A DNA stretch of 64,000 nucleotides from positions 9,635,501 to 9,699,500 of the forward strand of contig NC_092024.1 of NCBI RefSeq assembly GCF_042242105.1, in the 5' to 3' direction. This document shows, in pieces, positions 11,564 through 25,000 of this stretch. The notes below the pieces were generated by a model that was not told the origin of the DNA, did not search any database, and was given only the letters and a program-made list of their open reading frames with translations. How positions within the stretch are numbered: the stretch's first letter is position 1; each line of letters opens with the position of its first letter. A program made the translations under genes and the position numbers. This DNA comes from Pempheris klunzingeri (lineage: Eukaryota; Chordata; Actinopteri; Acropomatiformes; Pempheridae).

Positions 11564-14500
11564 ATGAATTCACTCCCTCGGGGACAATTTGGAGCGTCTG
11601 CGCTCCTGCTCCTCATCGTACTTGTTCACCCCACCTTTGGCCAGATGGCTGGTGAGGAGTGCTTAGCCCAGTTCAACAAGGGTCCGGATGATTTCATTCT
11701 CGATGCCGATGAGTCTGTGAAAGCCGGAGCGACGTTCATTTCGTCGCCGAAACTGGATCGATTCAAGGACTGCGTGAGCGCCTGCTGCAAAGAGCCGAGG
11801 TGCAATGTCGCCTTCATGGAGAGAGGAGCAGAGGAAGGCTTGGTCAACTCCTGCTTTCTGTTTGACTGTCTGTACAAACAGAAATACATATGCCGATTTG
11901 TCAGGAAGAGCGGATACATGAGCTTCATCCTGGACTCCGTTTATGAGAGTTATCTCCAAGTGGATCTTCCCCCAAGTAAGACAAAAAACCCCTTTTTCTT
12001 TTTAAGACATTCATTTGTCACAGTTTGGGCCCCCTGATGATAAGATCGTCTCAGGTGCCTTACCACGGTGGTAATAAATCTTCACGTGTGTTGTGTTTCT
12101 GTACAATTGAATATTGTAGAAGAAGTCTTTACATTATGGTTAAGGATATCTCACATCACGAAAATGGTCATCATGACCTCCACTCTTCATGTGAGTTAAC
12201 ATCACCACAGAGAGATAACTGGGGTCCTGTTTTCCTCCACAGGACCACATTTTAAAAACTAAATCTTCCAATGAATCGTTTCACTTTCTCGGGAAAAATC
12301 AGAGGTGCTTCGAGTGTTTTCAAATCATTTCAAAATCTTTCAGGCAACAGACTTAGGGCAAAAACCTTCAATTCAGCATGTTCACACACGTCAGGTTATT
12401 ATAACCCCTGGTGCAGGTTACACTTTAGGCTTTACAACTGTATTGGGATCTGTGGTTTTTACTCAGCTATAAGCAAGCTGCTGTAGAGCTTGTGAACATG
12501 TGATGAACACTGATGCCACGGTCTCTCTCTCTCTCTCTCTCCAGGTGAATCTGACCGTCCACCGGTGGCCAACGGGGGTCTGGACCGGGTGGTCCAGCCT
12601 CAGGACAGCGTGATACTGAACGGCGTCGAGAGCAAAGATGACAACGGAATCACGGCCTTCCAGTGGCAAATGCTCACTGGATATCCTTATGCTGTCATTG
12701 AGGTGAGTAAGTAGAATGCAATGCAAACCTGCGTCTGTTTGTCAGATCCTCCTTTAATTTATTTGTGCCTGTCACTCAAAAATCCACTGCCAAGAGTCAC
12801 ATACGCGAATACTAAGAGAACGCTGTGTTTCCTCGCCTTGTAGAAAACCACCTTTGACGACCAGATTATCGTGTCCAATCTGACGTCTGGGGTGTACAAG
12901 TTCCAGCTGACCGTCACAGACACCATCGGCCAGTCAGACTCAACCAAAGTCACCGTCCTGGTCCTTACCCCCGAGCAGTCTGACCGTGAGTACTTAGACT
13001 GAGGGGAAAGCTGAACGTATTCATTTATACAGGACATGTGTTTATTCAGTTTTTCTTGGAATGTGTGGAAATGTTTTTTCATCCCTTTACATGCAATTCC
13101 TGAGTATCCCTCTTCAAATCTGAGCTTGTGAATTAAATTTAATATTAGGATTGGCTGCACCAGTTTCCTTAGTTTCTCTGCAAAGGGGGCATTTAGCAAT
13201 GGATTTGGTTGAGTTTCAGTTGTAAACATGAGTCATGTATTGACAATTCCTCTGGCTTATTCAGAGCCGCCTGCCTTATGTTTTATGTTGGGACATGGAT
13301 AAGAGAGGATTAAGCAAACTGTCAGATTCGATAAATCTTTCCCTTTTACTCAAATTATTAATAGGTTGATATTTGTCTTTAAGCATTTAAAGCTCAAAAT
13401 ATAATTTTCTGATTGTGACTAGGATGTTTCTTTAATAAGAACTGCAGTGTTTTATATTTGTTGGAGGGGGTGTTCTCTAAGAGACTCGCATTTGTCACAA
13501 GCACCATGGTAGCTGTGATCAAACCTGTCGAGGCACGCTCGCCTAATTCCTGTGGACTGAGTGACAAAACAGCATGAAGATGGGGGGGATAAAAGCTCAC
13601 ATTTTAAGAAGATTAGATTAGAATCAGCTTTTGTAATGAACAAACTGATAAAAAAAAAAAAAAAAAAAAAAACAGAAATATGGAACGAGGTGTTTCTTTG
13701 TCAACTTTGTGTTTCTTTGGCGACTTGGTTAATGCTATCTCTGACATCACAGCAAACATTACCTGGAAACATAACAAAGAGAGCCACAGTGAAGATCTCC
13801 TGCCAGGCCGCATTTGGAGTTTCTTTAGAAAGCGGAAGTGTGTTGTGCCGTTGGTGTGGTTTTTACTGCTCCCCTATCACCATCCCACTCTCTCCACCCC
13901 CGACTCAACCAAACCTGTCAGTCTGGTTTCAGTTTGGGTTACACAAACAAGGCGACAAGCCGCCACGTGATCCGTGTATTGATTTAAAGCCTTTAAGACG
14001 TATCATTCACAAGTAATTTCTTGTACTTGCATTTGCATGTTGTTGGTCAATTGTAGACTGAAAAGTCTTTTAACCATTCAGTGTGTCAGTAACTGATTAA
14101 CAGCGTGTGCCCTGGATAGTGTGAGGAATGCGCCACAGTGGAATAGACTCTACGTGACAATAGTGAATGGTTTGAAAAACGATTAAAGCCGATCATGAAT
14201 GAGATGGTAACGTGAGAACTTGGAAATGAAAGTGTAGCTTACAGCCTTTTTGTCTCCTTCCCTGTACTGACTTCCAATGACTTTATTGTGCATTTATTTA
14301 TGAGCTCTGTGGTGATGCTGAGAATGATGTATCATCAGCCACATACAGACGACCGACATGTCACCGCAGTTGCATTTCCCTATACCTCATGTCTAGTTGC
14401 ACGACTGTCTATGCACGAGACAGACATCGAAAGTTGGATATACCACCACATGTGGTGTCAGATGTGAGACAGAAATATTAACGGTTAGTCCGACTGGTTC

Positions 14501-17500
14501 GTGAATTTGAAACAAGTGTTACATTGTTAAGTGTCTAGTGAAGTCATCTGATGCACTGATTAAGTCAGTATTCTCCTGCCTTTGAAGCAATGACTTGTGA
14601 GGAAGATTAGTGTGTTGAGGACATAAGACCACTTTGATAATTTATAACTAGATTTTACCCTCAGTGAGCCTCGGTGAGAACTAATTAAACCATGTACATG
14701 ACATCATGGCGTGTGTGTGTTTGTGAAGGACAAAATCATTAACTCAAACTTCTCACAGTGATGGAATCGCTTTTGACTCACTATATGTAGAGTCAGTATT
14801 ATTTAGTGTGATTCAAACTTAATCCTGTATTTTTGTGTCCCACCAGACCACTGTATGGCTCCGAAGAAGGTCGGGCCGTGTCGTGGTTCTTTCCCTCGCT
14901 GGCATTACAATGCCGCCTCAGAGAAGTGTGAGCAGTTCTTGTTTGGGGGCTGCAGGGAGAATCTCAACAACTATCTCTCCAAGGATGAGTGCACCAACGC
15001 CTGCTATGGCTCAGGTATCTGTGTTCAGTGCTTTTATACTTTTCCAAGGGTTTATCTTGCAAAATATTAGCGTGTGTTAGTTAGCTGGTGCGGGCTGTGT
15101 GTTGTTTTCAGCGTTATCTCAGTGGGGTAACAGCAGGCTAACAGTGTCTATATACTGGGGTTTACTGTCAGTATACCATCACTAACACTTTTATGGAGAG
15201 AGAACCTGAAAGTTGCCAGTGAAACAGTTGCTGGAATGGCAACAATAAAAATTACCAGTAGTAGGAAATATTAGGAAATATTTCCTTTCTTGCCAAGAGT
15301 TAGATGAAGATAAGTTTACTGCTCTGTCTGTACCGAGGAGGCAGTTAGCTCAGTTTAGTATAAAGAGTGGAAACAGAGGAAACAGTCTGGCTCTGTTCGT
15401 CTCTTTGCTAATGAACACAACATGTCTTGTTTTAATCTGTGTAAACATGACACATTTTGGTTTTCTGGAGGGTTTATATGCCTGACTACCTCTTCACAGC
15501 GACTTGTTAATTCTTTTTAATGAATGATTGAATTTTAACATTTTGCTATTTTTTTTTTTCCTTTCAGATAAAGTTAGTAAAACTGGTAGAGGGGTGTCAA
15601 TTCCAGAGTCTCAAGGTAGGTTAATTCAAAATATACATATATAATGTAGATATTTTGCTCACTCATAATCTTTTTTTGAAGAAGTAGAAAGCAATGATGA
15701 TGATGATGAAAATGTAATTCATTATCTACTGGTCTGTGGGGATGACTCTAGGCAATAGGAACATTCCTGCCCTTTATGTTGGCATATAAGGAAGGCAAAG
15801 AGCAGACACACACACCTTTCCATATTTGTAAATTCAAATGTCTTTCCCTTTATCTGTTATGTGGTTGATCACAGCAGTGTTGTGTTCCATCACTTTGGAA
15901 CCAAACATCCTGATGCCTAGTTAAACCTGCATTAAAAATAATGCAGGTTGTCCGGAGGGGGTGGATGATTGCAGCCGAAACACCTATTAAGCTGATGTGA
16001 CATTACTGGTAGAGCGATTACAGTGAGGCAAAACAGTAAAGTTGGTGGCAGTAGCAGGCAAGTGACCTTTTGCTCTGTGTTTGTATGCCGCAGGAGAAAA
16101 ATGTGGCACTGCATGCACCACAGAGGAGTTCACCTGTGCAAACGGGTGCTGTTTGGATCCTGGCCTGGAGTGTGACTTAACCCCACAATGTAGTGACGGC
16201 TCAGATGAGCAGAAATGCAAAGACTGTGAGTATGCAAATGAGGCCACATTTTCATGCAGGCTCATGGGAATTTAGATGCAGCAATGATAGGAAAAGTGAT
16301 AAAATGTTTCCTTGAAAGACATGTTAACTTAAATTTTGCCTTATGTGCCTTTTAGTGAACGACAATTTTCGCATTCTGCTGCAGATTCCAGTGAATGAAC
16401 AAAAAGGTGATTTTCATCTTTTTTCGTTGTTGATTGGTGCTTTCCATTCATTTCCATTTCAATCCATCCTTCCATAATTTGTTGTACTTATAAAACATGC
16501 TCTTGTCATTCACAGTGCGCTGCACAGAGCTTCCTGACACAGGAACCTGCAGAAACAGCTTCAGCAAATGGTATTACAACCCCGTTCATGAGGATTGCTT
16601 CCGTTTCAACTACGGTGGCTGCCATGGAAATGACAACAGATTTGAAACTAAGGACGCATGTCAGAGACTGTGTCGTGGTGTAACAGGTGGGTTGTTCTTA
16701 ACATTAAGTGGGCATTTTACAGACATTTACACCCTGGAAACAGACAACCATTGTACAAAAACACAGAATGCCCCCCATCCCAGTCATCCTTCACACAGAC
16801 ACACTGTTGAGAGGCCTTTCCCAAGAGGCGCAGCAATCCGTTTTACCCACATGAACTTTTATGGTAGTTTATTTTTTGTTGATGGAGTTTTGTTTGGTTC
16901 CATTCTCATCTGCTGCTGTCTGAGTGGTACCAGCACTCTCTACAGCCTCAGACTGTTTTCTCAGATAGTTTTCTAATCTACTATCACCTGCTGTGGCTCG
17001 GAGGGAACTGTTGACAGCTCAGACAAAAAAACAAAAAGCGTAAATGTGAACAGGGTGAAATGTAAATGTGAACTCTGAATTATTAATTTCTCAGGAAGTT
17101 CTGTTTCTTTGTTCATGACCAAAACTGATATGTAGCTCCTGCAAAGTTTTAAATAGTGTTTGAAGGTGACACAAATTTAATTGGTTTTTAAGAGATGTTC
17201 CTTCAAGGAGATGATTTGGCAAAGGAAATGTACAAATACATCCACCCATTGTCCATACCACTTATCCTCAAAGGTATATACAAAATACAATCACAAATGA
17301 AATATTTAAATGACGTATTCAATTTCTTTATATTAAAAATTGAACCAGTGACTGCATGTAATAGGAGAGTTGCTTATAGCGATAAACCCATAGAAAATTA
17401 AAACCAGACTCTGCAGCTTCTTTCAAGCCTATTTAGTGTTAAAGAGTCTGACTAGTGACTGTTTGATTCACTCTCATCAACATCCATTTCAGCCACAACA

Positions 17501-18488
17501 GGCAGCTGCAATAAACCCACTGTACGCTACCTGCACAGCAGGTGCCAATGGCAGACAAGCAATTTTAGTGACTAGCTGAGAAAAATATTGGAGCATTTAG
17601 CAGATATAGAGCCTGGTCGTTAAGAGATGGTGAAGACCAAAAACGGAGCTAAAAGGAGAGTGAATATTGGACTTACTGCATATATGAAAAAAGCTGGATA
17701 AATGTTTCGGTGGCTCTGGAGCTGTGCTGTCAGCACAGCTCTGGGCTGAAGTTTGACCATGGAAAAAAAATCTGGGGTGTGTTATGTTGGTGCCAGGTTT
17801 TGATGAGGAAGAATTAAAAAAAAAGGTATTAAATGACCTTATCTCTGGTTCTGCTGCGTCAGTCTTGATTCTGTTTTTAAAAATTGACCATCAAGACTCT
17901 GATAGTGTTGTAGGAATATAATGCTAATGCCGAAAATTGTCATCGCATGTTCAATTTATCCATCACAGCAGAATGCAGATTTACATTTAATGAACTCGTC
18001 TCACGTTTTTACATGTCATGCGCCACATTAAAGCCATATAATGTCTTTTTATTTATTTCAGAAAAGGACGTATTTGCACGAAAGGAGGAATTTGAAAGAA
18101 GCGTGTCCGAGAGCCATACAGGTATATTACCTTTCATTTGTTCCCAGTCTAGTCGCACATCTTGCGGTTTGCGACTTTTTTGAAGTTTTACCGTCTTCCA
18201 CCTTTATGATGTGTTTCCTGAGCTTTGCAGCCTGGCATGCGGTCTCTGTAAGTGACTGACCTCCAAGTTAACTTTCTAAAATGTAATTTAATGCCTTTAA
18301 CAGGTATCATAGCCGTAGCCGCCCTCCTGGGTCTAGCTATCGTCATCCTGCTAGGCGTACTCCTGTTCTGCCTCCTTAAGGCAAAGAAGAAGTCGGTACA
18401 GCACCAGCGTGTGCCCGTCAACTCCGTTCCAGTAACCTTCGAGGATAGAGAGCGTCTGGTCTACAACAGCACCACCAAGCCCATCTGA
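11564..18488 (+). CDS. spint1: Kunitz-type protease inhibitor 1 (HAI-1), 10 coding exons
   Basis: Exons are 11564-11975, 12545-12702, 12844-12985, 14847-15014, 15568-15615, 16094-16225, 16356-16406, 16516-16686, 18062-18121 and 18304-18488, giving 508 aa. HAI-1 is a type I membrane inhibitor of matriptase, hepsin and HGF activator on epithelial cells. Order: signal peptide 1-27 (ALLLLIVLV core); cysteine-rich MANSC domain about 30-131 (Cys 33, 70, 74, 75, 80, 97, 102, 110); PKD-like fold about 145-235 with an NLT glycosylation site at 202; Kunitz 1 at 240-290; LDL-receptor class A at 317-351 (CSDGSDE intact); Kunitz 2 at 373-423; transmembrane helix about 448-472; 36-residue tail. Both Kunitz domains have Arg at P1 (Arg250, Arg383), fitting trypsin-like targets. 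Length matches the mammalian protein (about 510-530 aa). Teleosts have two copies (a and b); which one this is cannot be told. Confidence 0.95.
12986..14846 (+). other. Intron 3 of spint1
   Basis: The intron separates the PKD-like exon from the Kunitz 1 exon. It contains a run of about 23 A residues at 13650-13672. I saw no other gene in it. Open frames around 13561-14016 run through the A-tract and have no family resemblance. Confidence 0.7.
15285..15415. repeat. Dispersed repeat, copy B (homologous to the repeat at 4575-4760)
   Basis: GCAGTTAGCTCAGTTTAG, followed by TATAAAGAGTGGAAACAG and then AACAGTCTGGCTCTGTT, matches the reverse complement of the right half of copy A. The upstream part (GCCAAGAGTTAGATGA) also matches the remembered consensus of this family. 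It lies in spint1 intron 4. The left arm is missing or too diverged to see. Confidence 0.55.
16687..18061 (+). other. Intron 8 of spint1
   Basis: This is non-coding sequence between Kunitz 2 and the juxtamembrane exon. It contains a short fish-repeat-like fragment around 17237-17273 (CCATACCACTTATCC). A related fragment occurs inverted at about 57431-57470. No other gene was seen. Confidence 0.6.
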
Positions 18489-19360
18489 CCCCTCAGCCCT
18501 CACCTTTCACCCCCATCATGGTGGTTAATGACACTGGGTCCCAGAGCTGTGTCGTACCAACAGAACAAACTCAGATTGATGAGAGAGGAAACAATGTCCG
18601 TTGACTAAGTTTGAATGAATTTTGCCGGAGAGGATCTATTTTTATTTTGTCCATATATGGATGTATTTTGTGAGGGTGATGTGTACAGAAGGCAGAACGT
18701 CTTCAGTGATGAAATGTGATATCTAATGATTTGTCTTTTAGCTGTTTGTAAAAGTTGTTGTCTTATAAAATGAGTTGTTAGATATCCGTCTGTACTCAGG
18801 TTAAAAGGGAAGGATTGTCAGTAGTTTGGAGATGGATTACCACCGGATATCATACACTCTGTTCCCACGAAACTAGTTTAAATTAGAGTATTAAGTATTT
18901 TCTGCTATTGTTGTGCTTTTGCTTCCATGAAAAGATGTGATAGCTGTCAGTGAGCAGCTCTTTGTGAAACAAAACCAGAGTGGGAAATTTAGTGGAGGTG
19001 GTGAGCCCTTCAGCTGCCTGCAGTCCTGCCACATCAGCTTCTTCACTGTCACAGGTACTTTTACCCTGTTCATACACTGTTGTTACATGAAATTACACAC
19101 ACATGCATCGTGTTGTTCACGATCTTACCAAAGTGATGTTTGACTTGAGAAGGTTATTTTGTCGATGATTTTTCAAACGTGTGTGTCTAGAACAAGCGTA
19201 ATGTATACATTGAATATAGCTTATTGATACCTTTATAAAGCAGCCGAATTGTTGAATATTCAACATTTTAAACTTTGTACATATGATCTGATCTATAGGT
19301 GTCTGTAACTTTAGCAGCATCATGATGTTTATACTAAATAAAAATATTAACTCAAAAGGT
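18489..19360 (+). other. 3' UTR of spint1
   Basis: This runs from the stop codon to just past the AATAAA at 19337-19342. It is AT-rich and has no further coding frame that continues the protein. The length, about 870 bases, is inferred from the first good poly(A) signal. Confidence 0.65.
19337..19342 (+). terminator. Poly(A) signal of spint1
   Basis: A canonical AATAAA lies about 850 bases past the spint1 stop. A T-rich tract follows at about 19375-19384, as expected downstream of a cleavage site. Confidence 0.7.
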
Positions 19361-21399
19361 ACTCGGCAGAGTTTGTTTTTTTTTGTCTTGCAAAAAGTTG
19401 ACCAACTTGTTTGAACGTTTTCAGTTTTTATTGACATCACTGATTTACTGCTCAGCTGTGTAGCACTTGTTTTTGATGGTACAAGTAAAATGGCTGTGTT
19501 TCATGCTCTGTTTCCCACCACTCCAATCCGTTTTCTCTTAAAATACAATTTAATGCGATTCCCTCTGTTGTCACATAATTGGGACATTTTTGAGCCTAAA
19601 TACGCCTAGTTTATATATGTACATAATATTTAGTGACTTTGTTTTTTCATGTCTTATAAGGTCTTATCTTGTTTTTCAAGGTTACTCATCTGCACCGTGA
19701 ACGTCCTTTCACTTTCTTTTGCTATTCTGATGCAACATCTTCCCTGTTTTGGATCAATGTTGTTGTTATATCGTATATCTTCAAGTCAATTCTTGTTCAT
19801 TTGTATAGAACATTTCATACACATTAAGGCAATTTAATGCACTTTACAGTTTATAAACAAAAAAAGCAATGTATAGAAAGAAGACAGTTTGAAAAAATAC
19901 AATACAATAATGAAATCTTTTTTTTAAATAGGAGCTCAGCTTAAGTGAAAGTATCCGAGAAAAGGGTGGGTTGTTCCACAGACTAAGGACTTTAAATAGT
20001 AGTTAGGCCTCTACTTCACCAAGCGCTCTTCCTAGACACTTTAAACTTTCAACATAAAGATAAAAAACTTTGGAGCTAGCGAAGCCACTCGTGAATTTAT
20101 TATTATTTAAGTTTTCACCCCGTGACAAACTGCAAATATAAACAGCCCCATACCAACTGTGGTCTTTTATTGTGTTATTTTGCAACATGCCAGGCCTATA
20201 TCAGATACACAGTTTAATTGTCTGCAAATACAGTCCTGCACTGTGCTGCCATGAGAAGTTCTGACTGTATATATTTTTTAATTTTTGATCAGATAAATGG
20301 AATTACACTCTCATCCTCTGGATTTATGATCTGTGTGAAAAACATGACACCCACCGAACAGAAGCACTTCCCTTTGTTACCAGCAGGTGGCAACATTGGT
20401 TTATTTCTTCTTTAACGTTATGTGGCTAAATCAGATTATTATGGGCTACACAAACTCTATTACTTTGATTGTAAAAAATCTTTGTTTCAATGATAATTAG
20501 AAATTACACATTTTTTAAGGCATTTAAGCTGCACATTGTGCTGGAGCGAGTTCAGTCTATAAGACCACAGTAGGCCTCTATGTAACAATAAGAGTTTCAT
20601 TTTTTCTTTGTGTTGATTCTTTCAGTAAAGTCTCGGACCATATTGCTTCCTTCCCAGCCTGTATAAAGATCTTCCCATCAGAGCAGGGGACAGAGGGGGT
20701 TGTGCAAAGAAAAAGCATCCTTCTCCATTTAATCAGCCACACATAAATTAGCACCCACCCAATTGACTCAATGATTCACTGAAGCCACCCTTTGTGAGCC
20801 CCCCCCCCCCGACCCTCCAGTCTGCTGACCTGACCGTCATAAATGTATCAGGGGTTACAATCTGTCATGTCCTTTCACAAGCCTGTCATTGGTTTGCACA
20901 CATCACCCACGGGTGGAGGTAAAGACACTTTGATGGGGAAAAACATTTAGCTCGCTTACCCTCTTTTTAAACTATCTCAAACTGAAGGAAATCACTAAAC
21001 TATGCAGGCCAGATGTGAAGATGTGGGGACACTCAGCAAACAAACTCCAGACTGTCAAAAACAGGCGGCCCTTTGTTACCTTCACTGCCCCTCGTAAGTT
21101 GTAGTTATCTTGCTTTTTTCTTTAAAATTCCTTTTTTTTTTTTTAATCCTTTAAAATGTAAACGTGACTTTAATGTACATGTATTTACTCGGATGTATAT
21201 AGGCCTGCTTGTGTGTTTTTGTTGAACCAAAAACATCCTTTAAAACAGCAGTTATTCAATCAATCAATTCAATCAGACACGTTAGAAGGTCAAGCAATAA
21301 CAGGGAGTAATAAAATAGATACTATTCTACCAATGGAGAACCAGAAAAGATTCACACCCTGGTTGAAATCACTACGCGGGTTCAGTCACAGTCTGTAGT
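19361..21399. other. Intergenic sequence between spint1 and plekhg3, with possible repeat remnants
   Basis: No gene was found. The part at about 19795-20215 has the character of an old dispersed repeat: AGAACATTTCATACAC and GCACTTTACAG resemble a motif seen in many teleost repeats. I cannot name the family. A run of C lies near 20800-20811. Confidence 0.35.
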
Positions 21400-21697
21400 A
21401 GCTGTATTTCCGACGCGTCCTGAACGCAGCAGCAGTCCTGCGCAGCTCTTCGGAGATGCAGCAGTGTGTGTGTTTGCTGTTTGGGCTCAGTGTGAGCTGG
21501 TGATCTGCTCTGGGATCTGTGCGTATGTGTGTGTGTGTGTGTCTGTCTGAGCGGCTTTTAACATGTGAGAAGGAGAAATTAACGGAGCTACTTTAGTTTT
21601 TTTTTTTTTTAATTTTCCCCCAAGAAGCCGCAGAAGAAGTTTTTTTTTTCTTTCCTAAGGAGAAAAGTCGCTGGAGGGAAAGAAGTGGGCCAAGTCG
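21400..21697 (+). promoter_or_regulatory. Probable promoter and non-coding first exon of plekhg3
   Basis: GC-richer sequence with TG runs ends at AGTCG|GTACGTGAG, a good splice donor at 21698. It lies upstream of the coding exons on the same strand. No coding frame of PLEKHG3 is present. Assigning it as the non-coding first exon is inference from position and donor quality. The true transcription start is unknown. Confidence 0.45.
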
Positions 21698-21960
21698 GTA
21701 CGTGAGCTGCTTCTGACAACTTTATCAAATCTCAGCTAAGTCTGCGGTGGCTGTGATGCCAGATGAGCTTCATGTCAGAGGGGTTTGTCCTCTGTGGTCA
21801 CACCGACCATTTTATGGAGTGTTTATGGTTAAAACACACACACACACACACTGGATATTTTCTTTTAGCTTCTTCAGGCGCGTCCTGAGCTGCAGAACAG
21901 GGGACTGAATGTAGCAGCTAACAACTGATCCACTTCAGTGACAAAGCTGCAAAACATCTG

Positions 21961-22006
<46 letters not shown>

Positions 22007-25000
22007 TGCTCATGATGATCAAAGTTGTTCTTACAGAGTTTTGGTGCATTCATGTAATTTCACAACCTCCAAGCTGGAGAGGGCAGGAGTTTCAGTCAGA
22101 TAAGTGATGTTTGTCTTTGAAACTAACCACTCTCAGCTGAGTTGAACTTTGATCAGCTGCTGGAGTTTTTTTTTTTTTTTTTTTTAATCATTTCGGGGAT
22201 GAGATTTTTCCACTCAGGCACTGATGCCAGCCTCGACTTGTGAGACAAACTAAGCTCCATGCTGCAGTTGAATCATTTGCCATTTCCTCTTTCCCTGCAT
22301 CCCATTCACACCCCCTACGGTGCCCATACTTGGCCCCAGCAAACCTAATTGTTTTTTTCTAATGAGCACCCCAGTGAGGCACAGTGAGGTTTTAAATGAA
22401 GGCTGTTCATAGGTCAATGACTTTTCCCACCAGCTGTTGAATAAGAATGGGTCAAAATCAATCAGTTACCAATGAAAAGTCCCATTTTCCACTCATTTGA
22501 CCTCACTTGACCTTTCAGACAATACCGTCTCAACTTCATTTCAGATAAATGTTGCCTCAGTGCTGTTAAGAAGGGCGCTCTCTTCCAGGTGGTCCAGACA
22601 GGAAACTGCCCAAGTGTATCTTGGATCTCACAGCTGGCACCTTGTTCCTTCTTCCCAAGTCTTGGTATGCTGCACCGATGATAAATAAGTTACCCGAGCT
22701 GCAGAAAGTAAGAGTGATTTCATCTATGGAGACCTCGTAAATTTAAAAACGGACATCTGGGTTTTTCACAAGTCACCGTCTTGTTCTGCTTCTGATAGAT
22801 CTGGATCTCATGAACCCGTAAAGCTCCAGCTTTTGCAAAGTAACCTATAGGATTACACCATGAGAGTTAAAGGTTGACTTTAAACAAAACCTGACAGCTT
22901 TGTGTTTGTTTTAAAGTGTGTGCTGTAGATGTCGTAGCAGTCCACCTCCCAAAGGAGGCCCAACGTTTTTGTTTTTGTTGTTATAATCTTGACAAGCCTC
23001 CGCCAAGGCACGAGCGAGGGGTTCGCATGCAGATGTGGTGTAATGCACCTTTAAATGGGCACACTCCAATTCTATTTGAAGACTTGCTGTGTAATCTTAC
23101 CCAGCAGCTTTCTGCTCTCCCCTCCAAACTGCAGTGTGTCATTTATAATGTTAAAGAACTGGAGGTCTTCACTTGTCATTCGATGGCACTTGCCAACTTC
23201 ACTCGCCAGGTATGCATTCTGCGGTTAAAGGTCACTGATGGGGAGGTGAAAATTGCTATTTCTCCTTTTCCAGCACAGCGGGGAATGATTATTCTCCCAT
23301 TAAGGGCTATTTTGGCCGGGACGTACGTGCGCCATATGGGCAGAGCTGCTCACAGTGCCCTGTGGGTGTTCATTTGGATGGATCGCTTATCGCCACATCT
23401 AAGCTGCATGCTCAAAAATGCAGTGGACTAAAATAAGAGGATCATATGTTGTGTGTCTGTGGGAAGTCATGGGTTAGGGCGGCGCTTTTGTGTGGAAGCT
23501 GTGGATTTGATTGAGATGAGGAGAGACCGTAAGGGTGTATTGTTTTCCTTCAGTGAATGAAAAGCTGTTAGCCTCTCAAGGCCTGTGTGTCAGGGGACAA
23601 ACTGCAGGAGTAATGTGGGAAAGAGGGTGCTCACAGAAAGGCTGTTTGTCAGGAGATATTTTCTGCGAGGGTAGACAGGGGAAGAGGGTGAGAGAGAGGT
23701 CTTGCAAGATAAACATGGCACCAATGCTGAAATAATAAAGACTCTCTGTCTCGGCTGGCCTGTAGGACCCTGGACCTCTGCCTGCCATGCCAGGTTTGCT
23801 TTTATTCGTTCTGAACGTAAACATCCGTCTTGACTGATGGTGTCTTAAAGAAACTCGACCACTGTGTCTGACTAGAGACATCCCAGGGGGCTTATGTCAT
23901 GCCTGCAGATTCCCATGGGCCTTGTTGGGGCCGGCGGTGACAGTGAATGCAACATGATGCGGTAGATCTCTGACTGTGAGAGAGAAACGCAGCAAGAATT
24001 CTCTGGACTATTTTTAGCCCCTCCTCTCATCAACTTGTTCGGCACGAGGAAAAATCTATTTGAGCTGTTAATTGTTGTTCAAAAAGCCGATTGAATTTGT
24101 CATCAGTTGTCAGCATCAACAGTTGGCAGTAAGACAGCTGGTGGAGTTGTCAGACTAGCATATCAAGATTTAACAGCCCATTAATTGGCAGCATTCTTTG
24201 CATACATTAATGCTTATTGTGTCTATTTTCACATCCCCACTGACTTGTCTGTGCCCCCTGTAACCCTTCCTGAAGAGACAGAGAAAGTGGCATGTCTCTC
24301 CGAGAGCAGAAGTCTTGTTTTCCTTTGGTTTCCTCTGTAGACATGTTCACTGGTTTCACTTCTCTCATAACCTTGACAGGCTGTCAGTGGTGAAAAATGC
24401 TCCAGATATTCATCACCCCCCGAGGACCCTTTTCCTCTAACGCGTTGCGCTGTAAGGTCTTGGTTCAAGGTATACGTTTGTGTGTATTTCCCCAGGGTGA
24501 GGTTTTTAACACGTTTGTGGTGGTGACTCAGTATAAATTTTCTCCGTATTTGCAGCGGTGCTGCATCTTGCCAGCATCTGTCCTCCTTAATCATCTGTTT
24601 GTTGTGTTTTAAAGAAAGGAATTCAGGCTCGGACTGCCTGGATCAGCATTAAGCCTGGCGATTAGAGGAACAAGGAAGTTTATCGGCCCATCTGAAGAAA
24701 TGATCCATTGCAGGTCTTTCTTTTAATAACCATCAGATTGGCTCTCGTAGCATCTGTCTTCAATTAAGGGGCAGGCTGCAGATTCCCATGCGGGAGGTTC
24801 ATGCTGCGGGTAATGCAGTCATCAGCTGTGGGAACCAAATGCTCTCCGTTTGTGTGAAATGGCAGCTAATTCAGGCACAGGTGGCCAGCTTGGCATGAAT
24901 GTTAGCCTGTATGTAGTGTTTTCTTTAGGATTTGAAATTTGGCTGTGCCCCCTCCCTAGGAAAACAAGGATTTGAAATTGCCATATGTCAGCAAACAGGA

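Noticed and set aside
12759-13229. 156-codon minus-strand frame over spint1 exon 3 and intron
   Set aside because: It runs antisense to a verified spint1 exon, with no family match.
13561-14016. 151-codon plus-strand frame in spint1 intron 3
   Set aside because: It passes through a 23-base A-tract giving a lysine run and has no domain. It also lies between correctly phased spint1 exons.
22916-23431. 171-codon open frame on the plus strand in the first plekhg3 intron
   Set aside because: It begins at a GTG, has no recognisable domain, and lacks convincing splice or promoter context. It is within the length expected by chance in this much DNA.
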